This document shows positions 9,118-18,690 of a stretch of DNA of 64,000 bases, piece by piece. The position numbers were made by a program, and so were the translations under genes. Below the pieces are notes generated by a model. That model was not told the origin of the DNA, searched no databases, and was given only the letters and a program-made list of their open reading frames with translations. This DNA comes from an uncultured Paracoccaceae bacterium (GTDB lineage Bacteria > Pseudomonadota > Alphaproteobacteria > Rhodobacterales > Rhodobacteraceae): contig CANNFE010000008.1 in the NCBI GenBank assembly GCA_947503775.1, positions 124,001-188,000 on the forward strand, read 5' to 3'. Numbering within the stretch: the first letter of the stretch is position 1; each line of letters opens with the position of its first letter.

Positions 9118-10608
9118 CTAAAAGTCGCCCGTACCCTGCTGCCACGGTTTCACGAGATTGCCGAAGCGGGTGAACCGGCCCTCAAAGCTGAGATCGACAG
9201 AACCGATGGGGCCGTGGCGCTGTTTGCCGATGACGACCTCCGCCTTGCCGTGCAGTGCCTCCATCTCCTCCTGCCACTGGGCCATCTTCTCCATCTCATG
9301 ATCGCCCGGCTTCTCGCGCTCTTTGTAATACTCCTCTCGGAAGACGAACATGACGACATCTGCGTCCTGCTCGATCGAACCCGATTCCCTCAGATCGGAG
9401 AGCTGCGGGCGCTTGTCCTCCCGGCTTTCGACCTGACGCGAAAGCTGTGACAGCGCCACGACCGGAATATCCAGCTCCTTTGCAATGGCTTTGAGCCCCA
9501 TCGTGATCTCTGAGATCTCGTTGACCCGGTTCTCACTCCGCCCCGTCCCGCGGACAAGCTGCAGATAGTCGACGAACAGCGCATCGAGCCCATGCGTCCG
9601 CTTGAGCCGCCGCGCCCGGGCGGCCAGTTGGCTGATCGGCAAGGCAGGCGTGTCGTCGATGAAAAGCGGACAGGCCTCAAGCTGCTTGGCCGCCTCTACG
9701 AAACGGCGAAACTCGGCTTCGGTCATATCACCGCGCCGGATCTGCTCCGAGGGGACTTCCGAGGCTTCCGACAGGATCCGAGCGGCAAGCTGTTCGGCCG
9801 ACATCTCGAGCGAATAAAAACCCACAACTCCGCCATCGACCGCCCCTTCGGAGCCGTCGGGTTTTTGCCCGCGCTTGTATTTCTTGGCGATATTGAAGGC
9901 GATGTTGGTCGCCAGCGACGTCTTTCCCATCGACGGGCGCCCGGCGAGGATCAGCAGGTCGGATTTGTGCAGACCGCCCAGCTTCTTGTCGAGATCGTCA
10001 AGCCCGGTCGACACACCCGCCAGCCCGCCTTCCCGCTGATAGGCGGCATTGGCGACCTCGACCGCATCCGTGACGGCGCGCAGAAAGGACTGGAACCCCG
10101 TCTCCGAGGATCCCTTTTCCGCCAGCTCGTAAAGCTGCTGCTCGGCCTCCACGATCTGATCGGATGGCTCGCTCTCCACATCGACGCGCGCCGCCTTGGC
10201 CGAGATATCGCGCCCGACCGAAATCAACTCCCGCCGGATCGCCAGATCATAGATCATCTGCGCATAATCGCGCGCCGCAAAGGAGGAGATCGCAGCCCCC
10301 GCCAGTCGAACCAGATAGGCCGCCCCGCCGAGCTCCTGCAGGCCTGGATCCTCTTCAAGAAAGGCCTTGAGCGTCACCGGCGTCGCCAGCGCATTCTTCG
10401 AGATGCGGGCAGCGGCCGTCTCAAAAATCAGCTGATGCACCGGATCGTAGAAATGCTTGGGCTGCACGATCGAAGCGACGCGGTCGAAGATATCGTTCTT
10501 GGTCAGGATCGCGCCCAAAAGCTGCTGCTCGGCCTCGATCGAATGGGGCATCGTATCGGCCCCCGCCTGTTCGATCTGGCCTGACTTGAGCGACGAAATC
10601 TCGTTCAC
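9118..10608 (-). CDS. dnaB: replicative DNA helicase DnaB
   Basis: Hexameric 5'-3' helicase of the replication fork. The N-terminal domain begins with PHSIEAEQQLLGAILTKN. The RecA-like motor has Walker A GRPSMGKTSLA, Walker B LFVDYLQLV and the terminal arginine-finger area KQRHGPIG. Length is 496 residues. The start is a GTG at 10608 supported by a strong ribosome site (AAAGGAGAG, seven bases upstream). Two DnaA boxes lie 164-192 bp upstream, so replication-coupled control is possible. Confidence 0.96.
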   Translation of the reverse strand: MNEISSLKSGQIEQAGADTMPHSIEAEQQLLGAILTKNDIFDRVASIVQPKHFYDPVHQLIFETAAARISKNALATPVTLKAFLEEDPGLQELGGAAYLVRLAGAAISSFAARDYAQMIYDLAIRRELISVGRDISAKAARVDVESEPSDQIVEAEQQLYELAEKGSSETGFQSFLRAVTDAVEVANAAYQREGGLAGVSTGLDDLDKKLGGLHKSDLLILAGRPSMGKTSLATNIAFNIAKKYKRGQKPDGSEGAVDGGVVGFYSLEMSAEQLAARILSEASEVPSEQIRRGDMTEAEFRRFVEAAKQLEACPLFIDDTPALPISQLAARARRLKRTHGLDALFVDYLQLVRGTGRSENRVNEISEITMGLKAIAKELDIPVVALSQLSRQVESREDKRPQLSDLRESGSIEQDADVVMFVFREEYYKEREKPGDHEMEKMAQWQEEMEALHGKAEVVIGKQRHGPIGSVDLSFEGRFTRFGNLVKPWQQGTGDF

Positions 10609-10771
10609 GGGACTGCTCTCCTTTTTTCGTATCCGGGCGTCTTATGCGTCCGCGCGGCTCGTGTCGCTGTGGAAATCTTGCGGAGCGACTCGGCGTTTCG
10701 CTCAAAGATAGCGGAATTTGAGACAGGCAAGATACCAGATCTTGTGATCGCTTGTCCCAAACAATCCAGCA

Positions 10772-10800
10772 TGGGGATAAGGCGCCGATTCTGTGGATAA
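10772..10800 (-). promoter_or_regulatory. pair of DnaA boxes upstream of dnaB
   Basis: On the minus strand 10800-10792 reads TTATCCACA, the perfect DnaA box, and 10780-10772 reads TTATCCCCA, one mismatch. The two 9-mers are in the same orientation and 20 bp apart start to start, close to two helical turns. They lie in the gap between the end of the DUF3137 gene and dnaB. A role in DnaA control of dnaB is inferred. Confidence 0.55.
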
Positions 10801-10866
10801 TCGATCCCCGAACCACCCCCAGATCCTTGCACAGGTTTCTGGGCCCATAGACCGGGCAGGTGCTCC

Positions 10867-11823
10867 TCAGACCATCCTCTCCGCCGGGATCAAGATAGAA
10901 AGGGTGGCCAGCATCTCTTTTAGATCTGTCAAAGCACGGTCCAGCTCGGCCCGAAGCCCCTTTTTCGTCATCAGAAGGCCACTGAAGCTATAAAGATTTC
11001 GCTTCGATGCGATGGCAAGGCTTGTCACAGAGCCCTCCCAAGTCGCTGAGAAAACGGATTGCCCGGCAGGCAGCTGCGCATCGATTTTCAGGATCCGGTC
11101 GAGAAACGCCTCGCTTGAGGGCGGATGCCCATCGCCTTGCTGTCCGTAGGTATAAAGACGGAAAGGCTCGCCCGCAGGGCCGATATGATCCGATATCGTC
11201 GAGGCGCGGGTATCTCCATCTTGAAGCTGCTCTCCAAGCGCGCGAGCCCCGCGCCCGACCGTTGTGGCGACAATCGTTCGAACCGGGGCGGGCGTTCCTT
11301 CAATCAAAAAGACATAGCCGTCGAAATACTTGGTGCGTCTCGTGCGCCACCGACCCGAAAGAGTCAGGACGCGGCGCACATCCGAGATATCGACCTCCAC
11401 CTTGCTGAACCGGATGGCGCCAATCTGTCCGACAATCAGATCCTCGGTCTTGATGGTGTTCTGGACCGGCAGGAAGACCGGCCGCAACAGCCGCTCCGTG
11501 CCGGTCAGTCCCTTTTTGTCATGCGCAAAGCCCGACACGCTCGAGATCGCGGGCATCAGCACGCCCGAAACCTCTTTGGCAAGGCGCCGCCCGGCAGCGA
11601 TGACGGCGATGGCAAACCCGGCAACAAAAAGAAGGACGGTTCTGATCATCGTATCATCCTCCATAGGAGGCAGGATCGAAAAAAGAACCGCGGCGCCCGC
11701 AAGAAGAACTGCCAGCAGCAAGAGCATCAGGTTCCGCGCTTTCCTGAGCCTCGGCCATGCCGCGCTCAAAGCCCCATTTAGGTCCGGCAGCGCCCCTGCC
11801 GCCTCGTCCTGAGGCTCCGGCAT
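10867..11823 (-). CDS. DUF3137-like membrane protein
   Basis: A 318-residue protein with two adjacent hydrophobic segments (about 30-50 and 60-80), followed by a soluble domain with the pattern VDISDVR, then KYFDGYVFLIEGTPAP, then a C-terminal ALASK-type segment SLAIASKRNLYSFSGLLM. This arrangement is that of DUF3137 proteins; their function is unknown. It starts 3 bp after the pyrE stop, so it is almost surely cotranscribed with pyrC-pyrE, without evidence of a role in pyrimidine synthesis. Confidence 0.65.
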   Translation of the reverse strand: MPEPQDEAAGALPDLNGALSAAWPRLRKARNLMLLLLAVLLAGAAVLFSILPPMEDDTMIRTVLLFVAGFAIAVIAAGRRLAKEVSGVLMPAISSVSGFAHDKKGLTGTERLLRPVFLPVQNTIKTEDLIVGQIGAIRFSKVEVDISDVRRVLTLSGRWRTRRTKYFDGYVFLIEGTPAPVRTIVATTVGRGARALGEQLQDGDTRASTISDHIGPAGEPFRLYTYGQQGDGHPPSSEAFLDRILKIDAQLPAGQSVFSATWEGSVTSLAIASKRNLYSFSGLLMTKKGLRAELDRALTDLKEMLATLSILIPAERMV

Positions 11824-11826
11824 GGA

Positions 11827-12501
11827 TCAGCCCCGGGCGGCTTGCCAGGCGCGCGGATCCGACAGGAAGGCCTCGACCTCGGCCAGGGTCTCTGTGCTGA
11901 AGCTGCCTTGCGCCTTGGCCTCGGCCAGCACGTCCCACCACGTTGCAAGATGCAAAAGCGAGATGCCGTGTTCGGCAAGGCTCTCTTGGGTGCCTTTGAA
12001 GATGTCGTAGTAAAAGATCACGGCCGTCCAGGCACAGCTTGCCCCGGTCTCGCGGATCGCCTCGACAAAGGACAGTTTCGAGCCGCCATCGGTCGTCAGG
12101 TCCTCGACCAACAGAACGCGCTGGCCTTCGGTCATGTCGCCTTCGATCCGGGCGTTCCGCCCATAGCCCTTCGGCTTCTTGCGGACATAGCTCATTGGCA
12201 GCGCCAGACGCTCGGCCACCAACGCCGCAAACGGGATCCCGGCCGTCTCTCCGCCCGCGATATTATCGAACGCCTCAAAGCCTGCCTCACGCAGGATGGT
12301 GACGGCCATGAAATCCATCAGGCTCGCCCGGATGCGCGGATAGGAGATCAGCTTACGGCAATCGATATAGGTGGGCGAGCGCAGACCGGAGGCAAAGGTG
12401 AACGGCTCATCTGCATTGAAGTGGACCGCGCCGATCTCGAGGAGTGCGCGCGCGGTCAGGCAGGCCATCTCGGCCTTGGGGGGAAAACTCGTAGGAATCA
12501 T
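11827..12501 (-). CDS. pyrE: orotate phosphoribosyltransferase
   Basis: Converts orotate and PRPP to OMP in de novo pyrimidine synthesis. The PRPP-binding motif is [14 protein letters not shown] (about 118-131); the catalytic loop region is [18 protein letters not shown]. At 224 residues it is the usual length. It follows pyrC on the minus strand with a 38-bp gap that holds one copy of the dispersed 22-bp element. The ATG overlaps the stop of a four-codon reading frame (M-K-L-I) that begins inside that element. Confidence 0.95.
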   Translation of the reverse strand: MIPTSFPPKAEMACLTARALLEIGAVHFNADEPFTFASGLRSPTYIDCRKLISYPRIRASLMDFMAVTILREAGFEAFDNIAGGETAGIPFAALVAERLALPMSYVRKKPKGYGRNARIEGDMTEGQRVLLVEDLTTDGGSKLSFVEAIRETGASCAWTAVIFYYDIFKGTQESLAEHGISLLHLATWWDVLAEAKAQGSFSTETLAEVEAFLSDPRAWQAARG

Positions 12502-12506
12502 ATCAG

Positions 12507-12528
12507 CTTCATCTTGTCCTAAATATGC
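12507..12528 (-). repeat. dispersed 22-bp intergenic element, copy 1 (pyrC/pyrE gap)
   Basis: Minus strand: GCATATTT, AGGACA, AGATGAAG. It is preceded by AT so that ATATGCATAT forms a 10-bp palindrome. It sits between pyrC stop and pyrE start, reading in the direction of the genes. Confidence 0.8.
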
Positions 12529-12539
12529 ATATCCGGCGC

Positions 12540-13580
12540 TCAGGCCTCGACGCGCCAGTGCAGCGGAAAGCCGGGATCGAAGACCGTCACAGGGCCTTCG
12601 CCGGTCGCAATCTCGACAGGATAGGCAACTGGATCCCCCTTCACCAGCCGGATGCGGTCCTCGTTCGGTTCAAGCTTGTAGAACCGCGGCCCGTTGAGCG
12701 AGGTGAAGGCTTCGAGCTTGGGCAGCTTGCCGGCGGTCTCGAAAATCTCGGCCAGGCAAGAGAGCGTGTTGGGCGCGGTAAAGATCCCTGCGCAGCCGCA
12801 GGCCTGATACTTGTTCGCCGCCGTATGCGGTGCGCTGTCCGTGCCGAGAAAAAAGCGCGCATCCCCCGAAATCGCCGCCTGCACAAGCGCGACGCGATGC
12901 TGTTCGCGTTTGGCGACCGGCAGGCAATAGTAGTCGGGGCGGACGCCGCCTGCGAGGATATGGTTGCGGTTGATGATCAAATGATGGGTCGTGATCGTGG
13001 CCGCGATATTCTTGGTTTGATCGCGAATGTAATCGACCGCATGCTCGGTCGTGACATGTTCCAGAACGATGCGCAGATCGCTTTCGGCCTTGCGCAGCGG
13101 CTTGAGCACCTTGTCGATAAAGACCGCTTCTCGGTCGAAGATGTCGATGGCGCTGTCCGTGACCTCCCCGTGAATGCAAAGCGGCATGCCGATCTCGGCC
13201 ATCCGCGCCAGAACCGGGCGGACCTTGTCCATATCGCGCACGCCCGACGCAGAATTCGTCGTCGCCCCCGCCGGATAAAGCTTCACCGCAAGCGCCGTGC
13301 CATCCGCATGCGCGGCGGCCACGTCATCGGGATCGGTCTCTTCGGTCAGATAAAGCGTCATCTGCGGACGGAACGTCGTCTCTTCCGGCAAAGCGGCTAG
13401 GATACGCTCCCGATAGGCGCGCGCCTGGGCGGCGGTGACGACCGGCGGCACGAGGTTGGGCATAACAAGCGCCCGCCCGAAATGGCGGGCGGTCTCGGGC
13501 GTGACGGCGCTCAGCATCGCACCGTCACGCAGGTGCAGATGCCAGTCATCGGGGCGGCGGATCGTGAGTTCCTGCGTCAT
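12540..13580 (-). CDS. pyrC: dihydroorotase
   Basis: Zinc enzyme that cyclises carbamoyl aspartate to dihydroorotate. The N-terminal [13 protein letters not shown] holds the first two metal His; later [13 protein letters not shown] contains the carboxylated-Lys region, and HGEVTD, ILEHVTT and FLGTDSAPH carry further metal ligands. It is the E. coli-type class (about 346 residues). The frame is open to an ATG at 13646, but the ATG at 13580 gives the normal N-terminus [14 protein letters not shown]; the extra 22 residues have no match to the family. First gene of pyrC-pyrE-DUF3137. Confidence 0.93.
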   Translation of the reverse strand: MTQELTIRRPDDWHLHLRDGAMLSAVTPETARHFGRALVMPNLVPPVVTAAQARAYRERILAALPEETTFRPQMTLYLTEETDPDDVAAAHADGTALAVKLYPAGATTNSASGVRDMDKVRPVLARMAEIGMPLCIHGEVTDSAIDIFDREAVFIDKVLKPLRKAESDLRIVLEHVTTEHAVDYIRDQTKNIAATITTHHLIINRNHILAGGVRPDYYCLPVAKREQHRVALVQAAISGDARFFLGTDSAPHTAANKYQACGCAGIFTAPNTLSCLAEIFETAGKLPKLEAFTSLNGPRFYKLEPNEDRIRLVKGDPVAYPVEIATGEGPVTVFDPGFPLHWRVEA

Positions 13581-13728
13581 AGGGATCGGGCCTAACATGG
13601 AAGCCCCGGGATCTGCCATAGGGCGCGTGCCATGCGGCGCGTGCATAGCGGGACTGCCGGATTGTCGGTTTTACGTCAGCTTTCATGACGTATCTTCAGG
13701 TCAAGCTTTTATCTCAAGGATGACCGAC

Positions 13729-13905
13729 ATGATCCGATCCGTTTTCTCCAGCCTCTCCCGTGGCGCCAGCGCCGTTATTCACGCGCAAAACCGCTCGGCC
13801 GAATTCGAGCGGCTTAACGCCAAGACCGACGCCGAACTGGCCAGTCTCGGCCTGCGCCGCGACGCCATCGCGCGCTACGTCTACCGCGATATCCTCTACG
13901 TCTGA
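13729..13905 (+). CDS. DUF1127 micro-protein
   Basis: A 58-residue basic protein ending LASLGLRRDAIARYVYRDIL, the C-terminal arginine-rich pattern of DUF1127 proteins (YjiS-like), which in alphaproteobacteria are small post-transcriptional regulators of RNA turnover, phosphate and carbon responses. Two ATGs are nine bases apart (13720 and 13729); AAGG at 13716-13719 abuts the first and is nine bases from the second, so the second is favoured. The stop overlaps the end of the convergent gene at 13896 by 10 bp. Confidence 0.75.
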   Translation: MIRSVFSSLSRGASAVIHAQNRSAEFERLNAKTDAELASLGLRRDAIARYVYRDILYV

Positions 13906-14837
13906 GCGCGGGCGGCCAAGGCGCTTTCGGTATTCTTGGCCAGACGCTCGTCAAAGAACTTATGCGGATGCTCGCGCTGCCCGAACCGGCAGATGCGGGC
14001 CGCCAGGTCCGGTTTGCCCCGGGCTTCGAGCATGAGGACCAGCCCCCGCAGGTAAGGCAGGTGGAACCGGCGGTGCCGATAGAGCGCGTAAAAGAGGCTA
14101 CGCGTCAGATTGCCCGCCATCGCCGCCTCGATCATCGGATCCAAAAGGCCGATCGCATCGATATCCTTGTCGGTGCGCAACAGGTTCATGGGGCAGGCCA
14201 AAAGCTCGGTCTGCGGCTTGTGAAAAAGGGCCGCATGCATCGCATCGCGGCGGTTATGCGGATCGTAAAGAACAAACACCTTCTCGGCCCCCTCGATCAT
14301 GTCGGGCGCATAGCCGTAGCGGTCGGTGAAGTTCTGATGCCGGCTGTCCCGGAACCGATCGTCCCAGCCCGCCAGCTTCGGATCGAGCGTCGCTTGCGGG
14401 CGCACGGCGATAACCGTCGCACCGGGTGCGGCCACCGAATAGGCCGCCGCGGCATAGCCACAGGGCCCCGCGCCGAAAAAGACCACCTGATCAAAGCTTT
14501 CGAAGATGCCCTCGTCGATCATCCGGTCCATCGATTGATAGATCGCCTCGTGCCGGAACCAGCTCTTGCCGTCCGAAAAGAGGCTCAGCGAGGACCAGCC
14601 ATGCTTTTGCGTATAGCGAAAACCAAGAGGCTCCGCCTCGGGGGCCTCCAGGATATGATCGATCGTCTCGAACGTGACGATGAGCCGGTTGCCGCCCGGC
14701 AGAAACACCGCGCTGTGATCGGGGCCGAGCGGTTCAAATTCACCGTGATCGAGGACGAGATCCTCGATTCTGTTCAGCCACGCCATGCGGTCCAAGCCGG
14801 CCAATCCCCGGCCGGACCCCTCTGTCAGAAATGCCAT
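13896..14837 (-). CDS. conserved protein of unknown function (alpha/beta-fold-like)
   Basis: A 313-residue soluble protein without signal peptide. The middle has FESFDQVVFFGAGPCGYAAAAYSVAAPG, in which a strand and a G-x-G-x-C-G turn resemble a nucleotide-binding or nucleophile-elbow turn (described here by short parts: FDQVVFFGAGPCGYAA, residues about 117-132). The C-terminus has a run of basic residues and a helical repeat-like segment (ALYRHRRFHLPYLRGLVLML). Homologues seem common in Rhodobacterales, some carrying an unreliable PAPS-reductase label; no CysH motif is seen. Function unknown. Confidence 0.55.
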   Translation of the reverse strand: MAFLTEGSGRGLAGLDRMAWLNRIEDLVLDHGEFEPLGPDHSAVFLPGGNRLIVTFETIDHILEAPEAEPLGFRYTQKHGWSSLSLFSDGKSWFRHEAIYQSMDRMIDEGIFESFDQVVFFGAGPCGYAAAAYSVAAPGATVIAVRPQATLDPKLAGWDDRFRDSRHQNFTDRYGYAPDMIEGAEKVFVLYDPHNRRDAMHAALFHKPQTELLACPMNLLRTDKDIDAIGLLDPMIEAAMAGNLTRSLFYALYRHRRFHLPYLRGLVLMLEARGKPDLAARICRFGQREHPHKFFDERLAKNTESALAARAQT

Positions 14838-14910
14838 TCCTAATACCTTCCAGCAATAATAACAGATACATAAGAGCGCGGCCCCGCTGTTTTAACCCCG
14901 GCCTGCCCCT

Positions 14911-16131
14911 TTAAAAGAAAGCCTGCAATCCGGTCTGCGCCCGTCCCAGTATCAGCGCGTGAACGTCATGCGTGCCTTCATACGTGTTAACCGTCTCCAG
15001 ATTGATCATGTGGCGCATCACCGGAAAGCTGCCCGAAATGCCATTGCCGCCATGCATGTCGCGGGCATGGCGCGCAATCTCGAGCGCTTTGCCGCAATTG
15101 TTGCGTTTCATCAGGCTGATCAGCTCGGGCGAGGCGGCGCCGTCTTCCATCATGCGGCCTGCTCGCAGGGCGCCCTGCAGTCCAAGCGCGATATCGGTCT
15201 GCATATCGGCGAGCTTCTTCTGAAAAAGCTGCGTCTGCGCCAGCGGCTTGCCGAATTGCGTGCGGTCGAGCCCGTATTGCCGCGCCGCATGCCAGCAGGC
15301 TTCGGCCGCGCCCATCACGCCCCAGGAAATTCCGTAGCGCGCCCGGTTCAAACAACCAAACGGTCCTTTGAGCCCTTCGACCTCGGGCAAGAGTGCCTCT
15401 TCGCCCACTTCGACATCCTGCATCACGATCTCGCCCGTCACCGAGGCGCGCAGGCTCAGCTTGCCGTCGATCTTGGGCGCCGAAAGACCCGTCATGCCCT
15501 TCTCAAGAACGAAGCCCCTGATCTTGCCGTCATGCGCCTCCGACTTGGCCCAGATGACGAAGACATCGGCGATCGGCGCGTTCGAGATCCACATCTTCGA
15601 GCCGTTCAGGACATAGCCGCTATCGGTTGTCTTCGCGGTGGTCTTCATGCCCGCGGGGTCCGATCCGGCATCCGGCTCGGTCAGGCCGAAGCAACCGATC
15701 AGCTCTCCCGCCGCCAACCCCGGAAGGTACTTTTTGCGCTGCGCATCGGTGCCATAGGCTTCGATCGGATACATCACGAGCGAGGATTGCACCGACATCA
15801 TCGACCGATAGCCCGAATCGATCCGTTCGATTTCGCGCGCGATCAGACCATAGGTGACATAGCCCGCGCCCAGCCCGCCATGCTCCTCCGCCGTGGTCGC
15901 GCCCAGCAGACCGGCGGCTCCCATCTCGGCAAAGATCGACGGATCGGCCGTCTCTCCATCATAGGCGTCTGCGACCTTCGGTTGCAGGTGTTCCTGCGCA
16001 AAGGTCCGCGCGGCGTCGCGCAACATCCGCTCGTCTTCGGTCAGCTGCGCTTCAAGGTGGAAGGGGTCTTCCCAATCGAACCGGGACAGCTCCGGGCCAG
16101 TGCCTGTGCGGATCGGGGTCGAGACGTTCAT
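14911..16131 (-). CDS. gcdH: glutaryl-CoA dehydrogenase
   Basis: FAD enzyme that oxidises and decarboxylates glutaryl-CoA to crotonyl-CoA in lysine and tryptophan breakdown. It has the acyl-CoA dehydrogenase signatures [16 protein letters not shown] and DMHGGNGI, and the family-specific [23 protein letters not shown] region. The catalytic glutamate is in [20 protein letters not shown] near residue 384. Length is 406 residues, as expected. It stands alone on the minus strand, divergent from the cox genes; the gap to coxD is 118 bp. Confidence 0.9.
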   Translation of the reverse strand: MNVSTPIRTGTGPELSRFDWEDPFHLEAQLTEDERMLRDAARTFAQEHLQPKVADAYDGETADPSIFAEMGAAGLLGATTAEEHGGLGAGYVTYGLIAREIERIDSGYRSMMSVQSSLVMYPIEAYGTDAQRKKYLPGLAAGELIGCFGLTEPDAGSDPAGMKTTAKTTDSGYVLNGSKMWISNAPIADVFVIWAKSEAHDGKIRGFVLEKGMTGLSAPKIDGKLSLRASVTGEIVMQDVEVGEEALLPEVEGLKGPFGCLNRARYGISWGVMGAAEACWHAARQYGLDRTQFGKPLAQTQLFQKKLADMQTDIALGLQGALRAGRMMEDGAASPELISLMKRNNCGKALEIARHARDMHGGNGISGSFPVMRHMINLETVNTYEGTHDVHALILGRAQTGLQAFF

Positions 16132-16249
16132 CAGGATACCTCAGCTTCAGGTTGTGCCCCCAAAGGCCATGTTGACGCAAGGGCAATCTCTCGGCCTTGA
16201 CCCCAAAGTCGCATAGCAGCAGCGTGGTAACTGACTTAGGGGAGGCGGA

Positions 16250-17149
16250 ATGGACTCAATAGATAACGTTCAGGCAGCGCTCGGCCAAGAGAACTACGTG
16301 TGCGGGCGGGCGCTGGCAACGGTGGTCTTTCTGGCACAGCGTCTGGGGCGGCCGCTTTTCCTCGAAGGCGAGGCCGGTACCGGCAAGACCGAGATCGCCA
16401 AGGCAATCGCCGCTTCGCTGGGGCGGCGGCTGATCCGGCTGCAATGCTATGAGGGGCTCGATGCGGCCTCCGCGGTCTATGAATGGAACTTCGCCGGGCA
16501 GATGATCGCCATTCGCGCCGCCGAGGCCGCGGGCGGAGCGGATCGCGATATGCTCAAGGACGAGCTTTTCACCGAGGAGTTCTTGATCGAGCGTCCGCTT
16601 TTGCAGGCGATGCGCCCCCAACCCGGCGGCGCGCCGGTTCTGCTGATCGACGAGATCGACCGCACCGACGAGCCGTTCGAGGCCTTCCTGCTAGAGGCTT
16701 TGAGCGATTTTCAGGTGACGATCCCCGAACTGGGCACGATCCGCGCGCCCGAGCCGCCGATCGTGATCCTCACCTCGAACCGCACCCGCGAGGTGCATGA
16801 CGCGTTGAAACGGCGGTGTCTCTATCACTGGGTCGATTTTCCGGATTTCGACCGAGAGATCGAGATTCTGCACGCTCGCGCGCCCGAGGCCGCCGAAGCG
16901 CTGAGCCGCGAAATCGTCGCCTTCGTCCAGCGCCTCAGGACCGAGGATCTCTTCAAGAAACCCGGCGTCGCCGAAACCATCGACTGGGCGAAATGCCTGC
17001 TCGCCCTCGACGTGATCGACCTCTCGCCCGAGGTGATCGCCGACACGGTCGGCGCGATCCTGAAATACCAGGACGACATTCAGAAACTGCAAGGCTCCGA
17101 GGCCAAACGCCTCCTCGACGAGGTCAAGGCAGAGCTGGCGCCAGCGTGA
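16250..17149 (+). CDS. coxD: MoxR-type AAA+ ATPase, CoxD-like
   Basis: A 299-residue AAA+ protein with Walker A GEAGTGKTEIAKA, Walker B VLLIDEIDR and sensor region VILTSNRTREVHDALKRRC. CoxD-type MoxR ATPases work with a VWA partner (CoxE) and help build the sulfurated Mo-Cu site of CO dehydrogenase. The next gene is such a partner, 91 bp downstream. A GGGGAGG ribosome site precedes the ATG. No CO-dehydrogenase structural genes are in the window. Confidence 0.88.
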   Translation: MDSIDNVQAALGQENYVCGRALATVVFLAQRLGRPLFLEGEAGTGKTEIAKAIAASLGRRLIRLQCYEGLDAASAVYEWNFAGQMIAIRAAEAAGGADRDMLKDELFTEEFLIERPLLQAMRPQPGGAPVLLIDEIDRTDEPFEAFLLEALSDFQVTIPELGTIRAPEPPIVILTSNRTREVHDALKRRCLYHWVDFPDFDREIEILHARAPEAAEALSREIVAFVQRLRTEDLFKKPGVAETIDWAKCLLALDVIDLSPEVIADTVGAILKYQDDIQKLQGSEAKRLLDEVKAELAPA

Positions 17150-17175
17150 CTGGCATTATTTCTGTGCGGTTCCAG

Positions 17176-17197
17176 CTTCATCTGGCCAAAAATATGC
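17176..17197 (-). repeat. dispersed 22-bp intergenic element, copy 2 (coxD/coxE gap)
   Basis: Minus strand: GCATATTT, TTGGCC, AGATGAAG. It lies in the gap between the plus-strand genes coxD and coxE and is oriented against them. Confidence 0.75.
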
Positions 17198-17240
17198 CCG
17201 CCGGAGGCGTCCGTGGTGTCAGCCCTCAAGGCGTCTGATC

Positions 17241-18497
17241 ATGGTCTCCCTGCCTGATCTCGATCTGCCGGACGATCCGAAGCTGACCCAGAATATCACC
17301 CATTTCGCGCGGGCCCTGCGAAAGGCGGGCCTGCCTGCGGGACCGGCTCGGGTGGTGGATGCGATCGGGGCGGTGGAAGCTGCCGGGTTCGGGAAAAAGC
17401 GGGATTTCTACTACACCTTGCAGGCCTGCTTTTGCACACGACCCGAGCATCGCGAGGTCTTCGGTCAGATTTTTCGGCTTTATTGGCGTGATCCGCGATA
17501 TCTCGAGCATATGATTGCGATGCTCACGCCGTCCGTGCGCGGCGTCTCGGAAGAGCGGGTGGCCAGGGCCGGTGAGAAACGGGCGGCAGAGGCGCTCTTG
17601 GCCGAGGTCGAGCGGGAGGCGCCGGAGCTGCCCGAGACCGAGGACGAGGTCGAAATCGAGATCGACGCGTCGAAGACGGCAAGCGGGCAGGAACGGCTCA
17701 GAACGCTCGATTTCGAGCAGATGAGCACCGCCGAAATGGCCGAGGCCAAGCGGATGATCGCGGGACTGAGCCTGCCGGTGCCGCCAATCATGACGCGGCG
17801 CACGGTCTGGCAACCGCGCGGACCGCTGCCCGATTGGCGGCGCACGATGCGGCAAGCCGCCCGGATGGGCGGGGAGATGCATGATTTTTCCCGCAAGGCG
17901 CGTCGCAGGCGGTATCCAAATCTCGTGGCGCTTTGCGACATCTCGGGCTCGATGAGCCGGTATTCGCGGGCGGTTCTGCATTTTCTCCATGCGGTAGCTA
18001 ATGAAAAAGGCGCCGGATGGGCCACGGTCCATGCCTTCACGTTCGGCACCCGGCTCACGAATATCTCGCGTCATTTGAAGTCCCGCGATGTGGATGCGGC
18101 GCTCGCCGCGGCCGGGGCCGAAGCGCAGGACTGGGAGGGTGGCACTCGGATCGGGGCCTGCCTCAATGCGTTCAATCGCGACTGGTCGCGGCGGGTGCTG
18201 GACCAGGGGGCGGTGGTGCTCTTGATCACCGATGGGCTTGACCGGGATCCGGCAGAGGCGCTGGCGACCGAGATGGAACGGCTGCATCTCTCCGCGCGGC
18301 GGCTGATCTGGGTGAACCCCTTGCTGCGTTTCGATGGCTTTGCCCCGCGTGCCGCCGGGATTGCGGCGATGCTGCCTCACGTGGATGCACTGCGCGCAGG
18401 CCATAACATCGCCTCTCTTGCCGGGCTCGCACAGGCGCTGAGCCAGCCGGAGGATAGCGGCGAGAAGGCGCGATTGATGGCGAGGCCGGCCCGGTAG
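17241..18497 (+). CDS. coxE: VWA-domain protein, CoxE-like
   Basis: A 418-residue protein whose C-terminal half is a von Willebrand A domain with the metal-binding MIDAS motif ALCDISGSMSRYS and later VLLITDGLDRD. The N-terminal half (FARALRKAGLPAGPARVVDA) is typical of CoxE. CoxE acts with the CoxD ATPase in maturation of aerobic CO dehydrogenase. An acidic stretch (ELPETEDEVEIEIDASK) links the two halves. Confidence 0.88.
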   Translation: MVSLPDLDLPDDPKLTQNITHFARALRKAGLPAGPARVVDAIGAVEAAGFGKKRDFYYTLQACFCTRPEHREVFGQIFRLYWRDPRYLEHMIAMLTPSVRGVSEERVARAGEKRAAEALLAEVEREAPELPETEDEVEIEIDASKTASGQERLRTLDFEQMSTAEMAEAKRMIAGLSLPVPPIMTRRTVWQPRGPLPDWRRTMRQAARMGGEMHDFSRKARRRRYPNLVALCDISGSMSRYSRAVLHFLHAVANEKGAGWATVHAFTFGTRLTNISRHLKSRDVDAALAAAGAEAQDWEGGTRIGACLNAFNRDWSRRVLDQGAVVLLITDGLDRDPAEALATEMERLHLSARRLIWVNPLLRFDGFAPRAAGIAAMLPHVDALRAGHNIASLAGLAQALSQPEDSGEKARLMARPAR

Positions 18498-18586
18498 GGC
18501 GACTGCGTGCCTGCGGCACGACACCCGCCCGACCCGGCCACGCGGGCGCCGCGGTGCGCGATCGGCGCGGAATGCAGGCCGGGTTT

Positions 18587-18608
18587 GCATATTTATGGCC
18601 AGATGAAG
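18587..18608 (+). repeat. dispersed 22-bp intergenic element, copy 3 (coxE/DUF1203 gap)
   Basis: Plus strand: GCATATTT, ATGGCC, AGATGAAG, followed by CGGGGG. It lies between coxE and the DUF1203 gene in gene direction. The ATG inside it opens a 37-codon frame that ends 25 bp into the next gene. Confidence 0.75.
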
Positions 18609-18690
18609 CGGGGGAATGCGCAGGGTTCGGATCGCTTGGGGGCGACCGGGCGAGACAAGAGGTCTTTGGTATCACGATGGAGATCTTGCC

